Origin: Actinomycetes bacterium
Lineage (GTDB): Bacteria > Actinomycetota > Acidimicrobiia > Acidimicrobiales > Palsa-688
Direction: 5' to 3'
Assembly: GCA_021821705.1 (NCBI GenBank)
Contig: JAKACE010000104.1
Coordinates: 1 to 6,639, forward strand
Length of the DNA stretch: 6,639 bases
Part shown: positions 6,622-6,639 of the stretch, one piece after another
Layout of the letters: each line of letters begins with the position of its first letter
Numbering within the stretch: position 1 is the first letter of the stretch
Notes under the pieces: model-generated
Database searches by the model: none
What the model saw: only the letters and a program-made list of their open reading frames with translations
Told to the model about the DNA's origin: nothing
Position numbers and translations under genes: made by a program

Positions 6622-6635
6622 CGCCTGTGCAGGCG
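6622..6635. promoter_or_regulatory. Interrupted palindrome beside the -10 box (possible operator)
   Basis: CGCCTG and CAGGCG form perfect six-base inverted arms around a two-base centre. The site begins one base upstream of the candidate -10 box, in what would be the promoter spacer, a usual position for a repressor site. It is short and GC-rich in a GC-rich genome, so this is a tentative call. Confidence 0.3.
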
Positions 6636-6639
6636 GTCA

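Overview
This is a GC-rich, almost fully coding window in which every supportable gene lies on the minus strand. The base composition, the third-position G/C bias, the overlapping start/stop junctions and the protein types all suggest a high-GC actinobacterium. Acidimicrobiia or a related lineage is possible, but that is a guess from general character and not a marker-gene assignment.

Layout, in the direction of transcription (right to left). (1) 6608-5338 is a two-gene unit: a very acidic hypothetical protein (195 aa) followed, with a one-base TGATG overlap, by a small multi-pass membrane protein with basic tails (227 aa). A TACGTT -10-like hexamer sits 7 bases upstream of the GTG start, with an interrupted palindrome next to it. 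(2) 5337-5153 is the only real gap. It holds a hairpin at the stop codon of the membrane-protein gene, a perfect 18-bp tandem duplication, and the leader of the next unit. (3) 5152-1 is a tightly packed three-gene unit. It starts with a 790-aa fusion of a fatty acyl-CoA reductase-like SDR domain and a HAD-IB phosphatase-like domain. A four-base ATGA overlap leads into a zinc-dependent medium-chain dehydrogenase (406 aa). Three bases later comes a LarA-type (nickel-pincer lactate racemase family) protein whose C-terminus runs off the left edge (519 codons visible).

The most interesting part is the three-gene unit. Its enzyme types suggest a short redox pathway for an acyl thioester, alcohol or hydroxyacid. 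Two of the proteins have unusual active sites. The LarA-like protein keeps the lysine that carries the nickel cofactor and one nickel-ligand histidine. However, it lacks the equivalents of the second catalytic histidine, the substrate-binding arginine and a substrate-site lysine of Lactobacillus plantarum LarA. The HAD domain has Glu for the second Asp of motif I and Glu where motif III normally has Lys. The pathway and substrate are not known from this sequence; the proposals below are inference. I see no tRNA, rRNA, CRISPR array, insertion sequence or phage signal.
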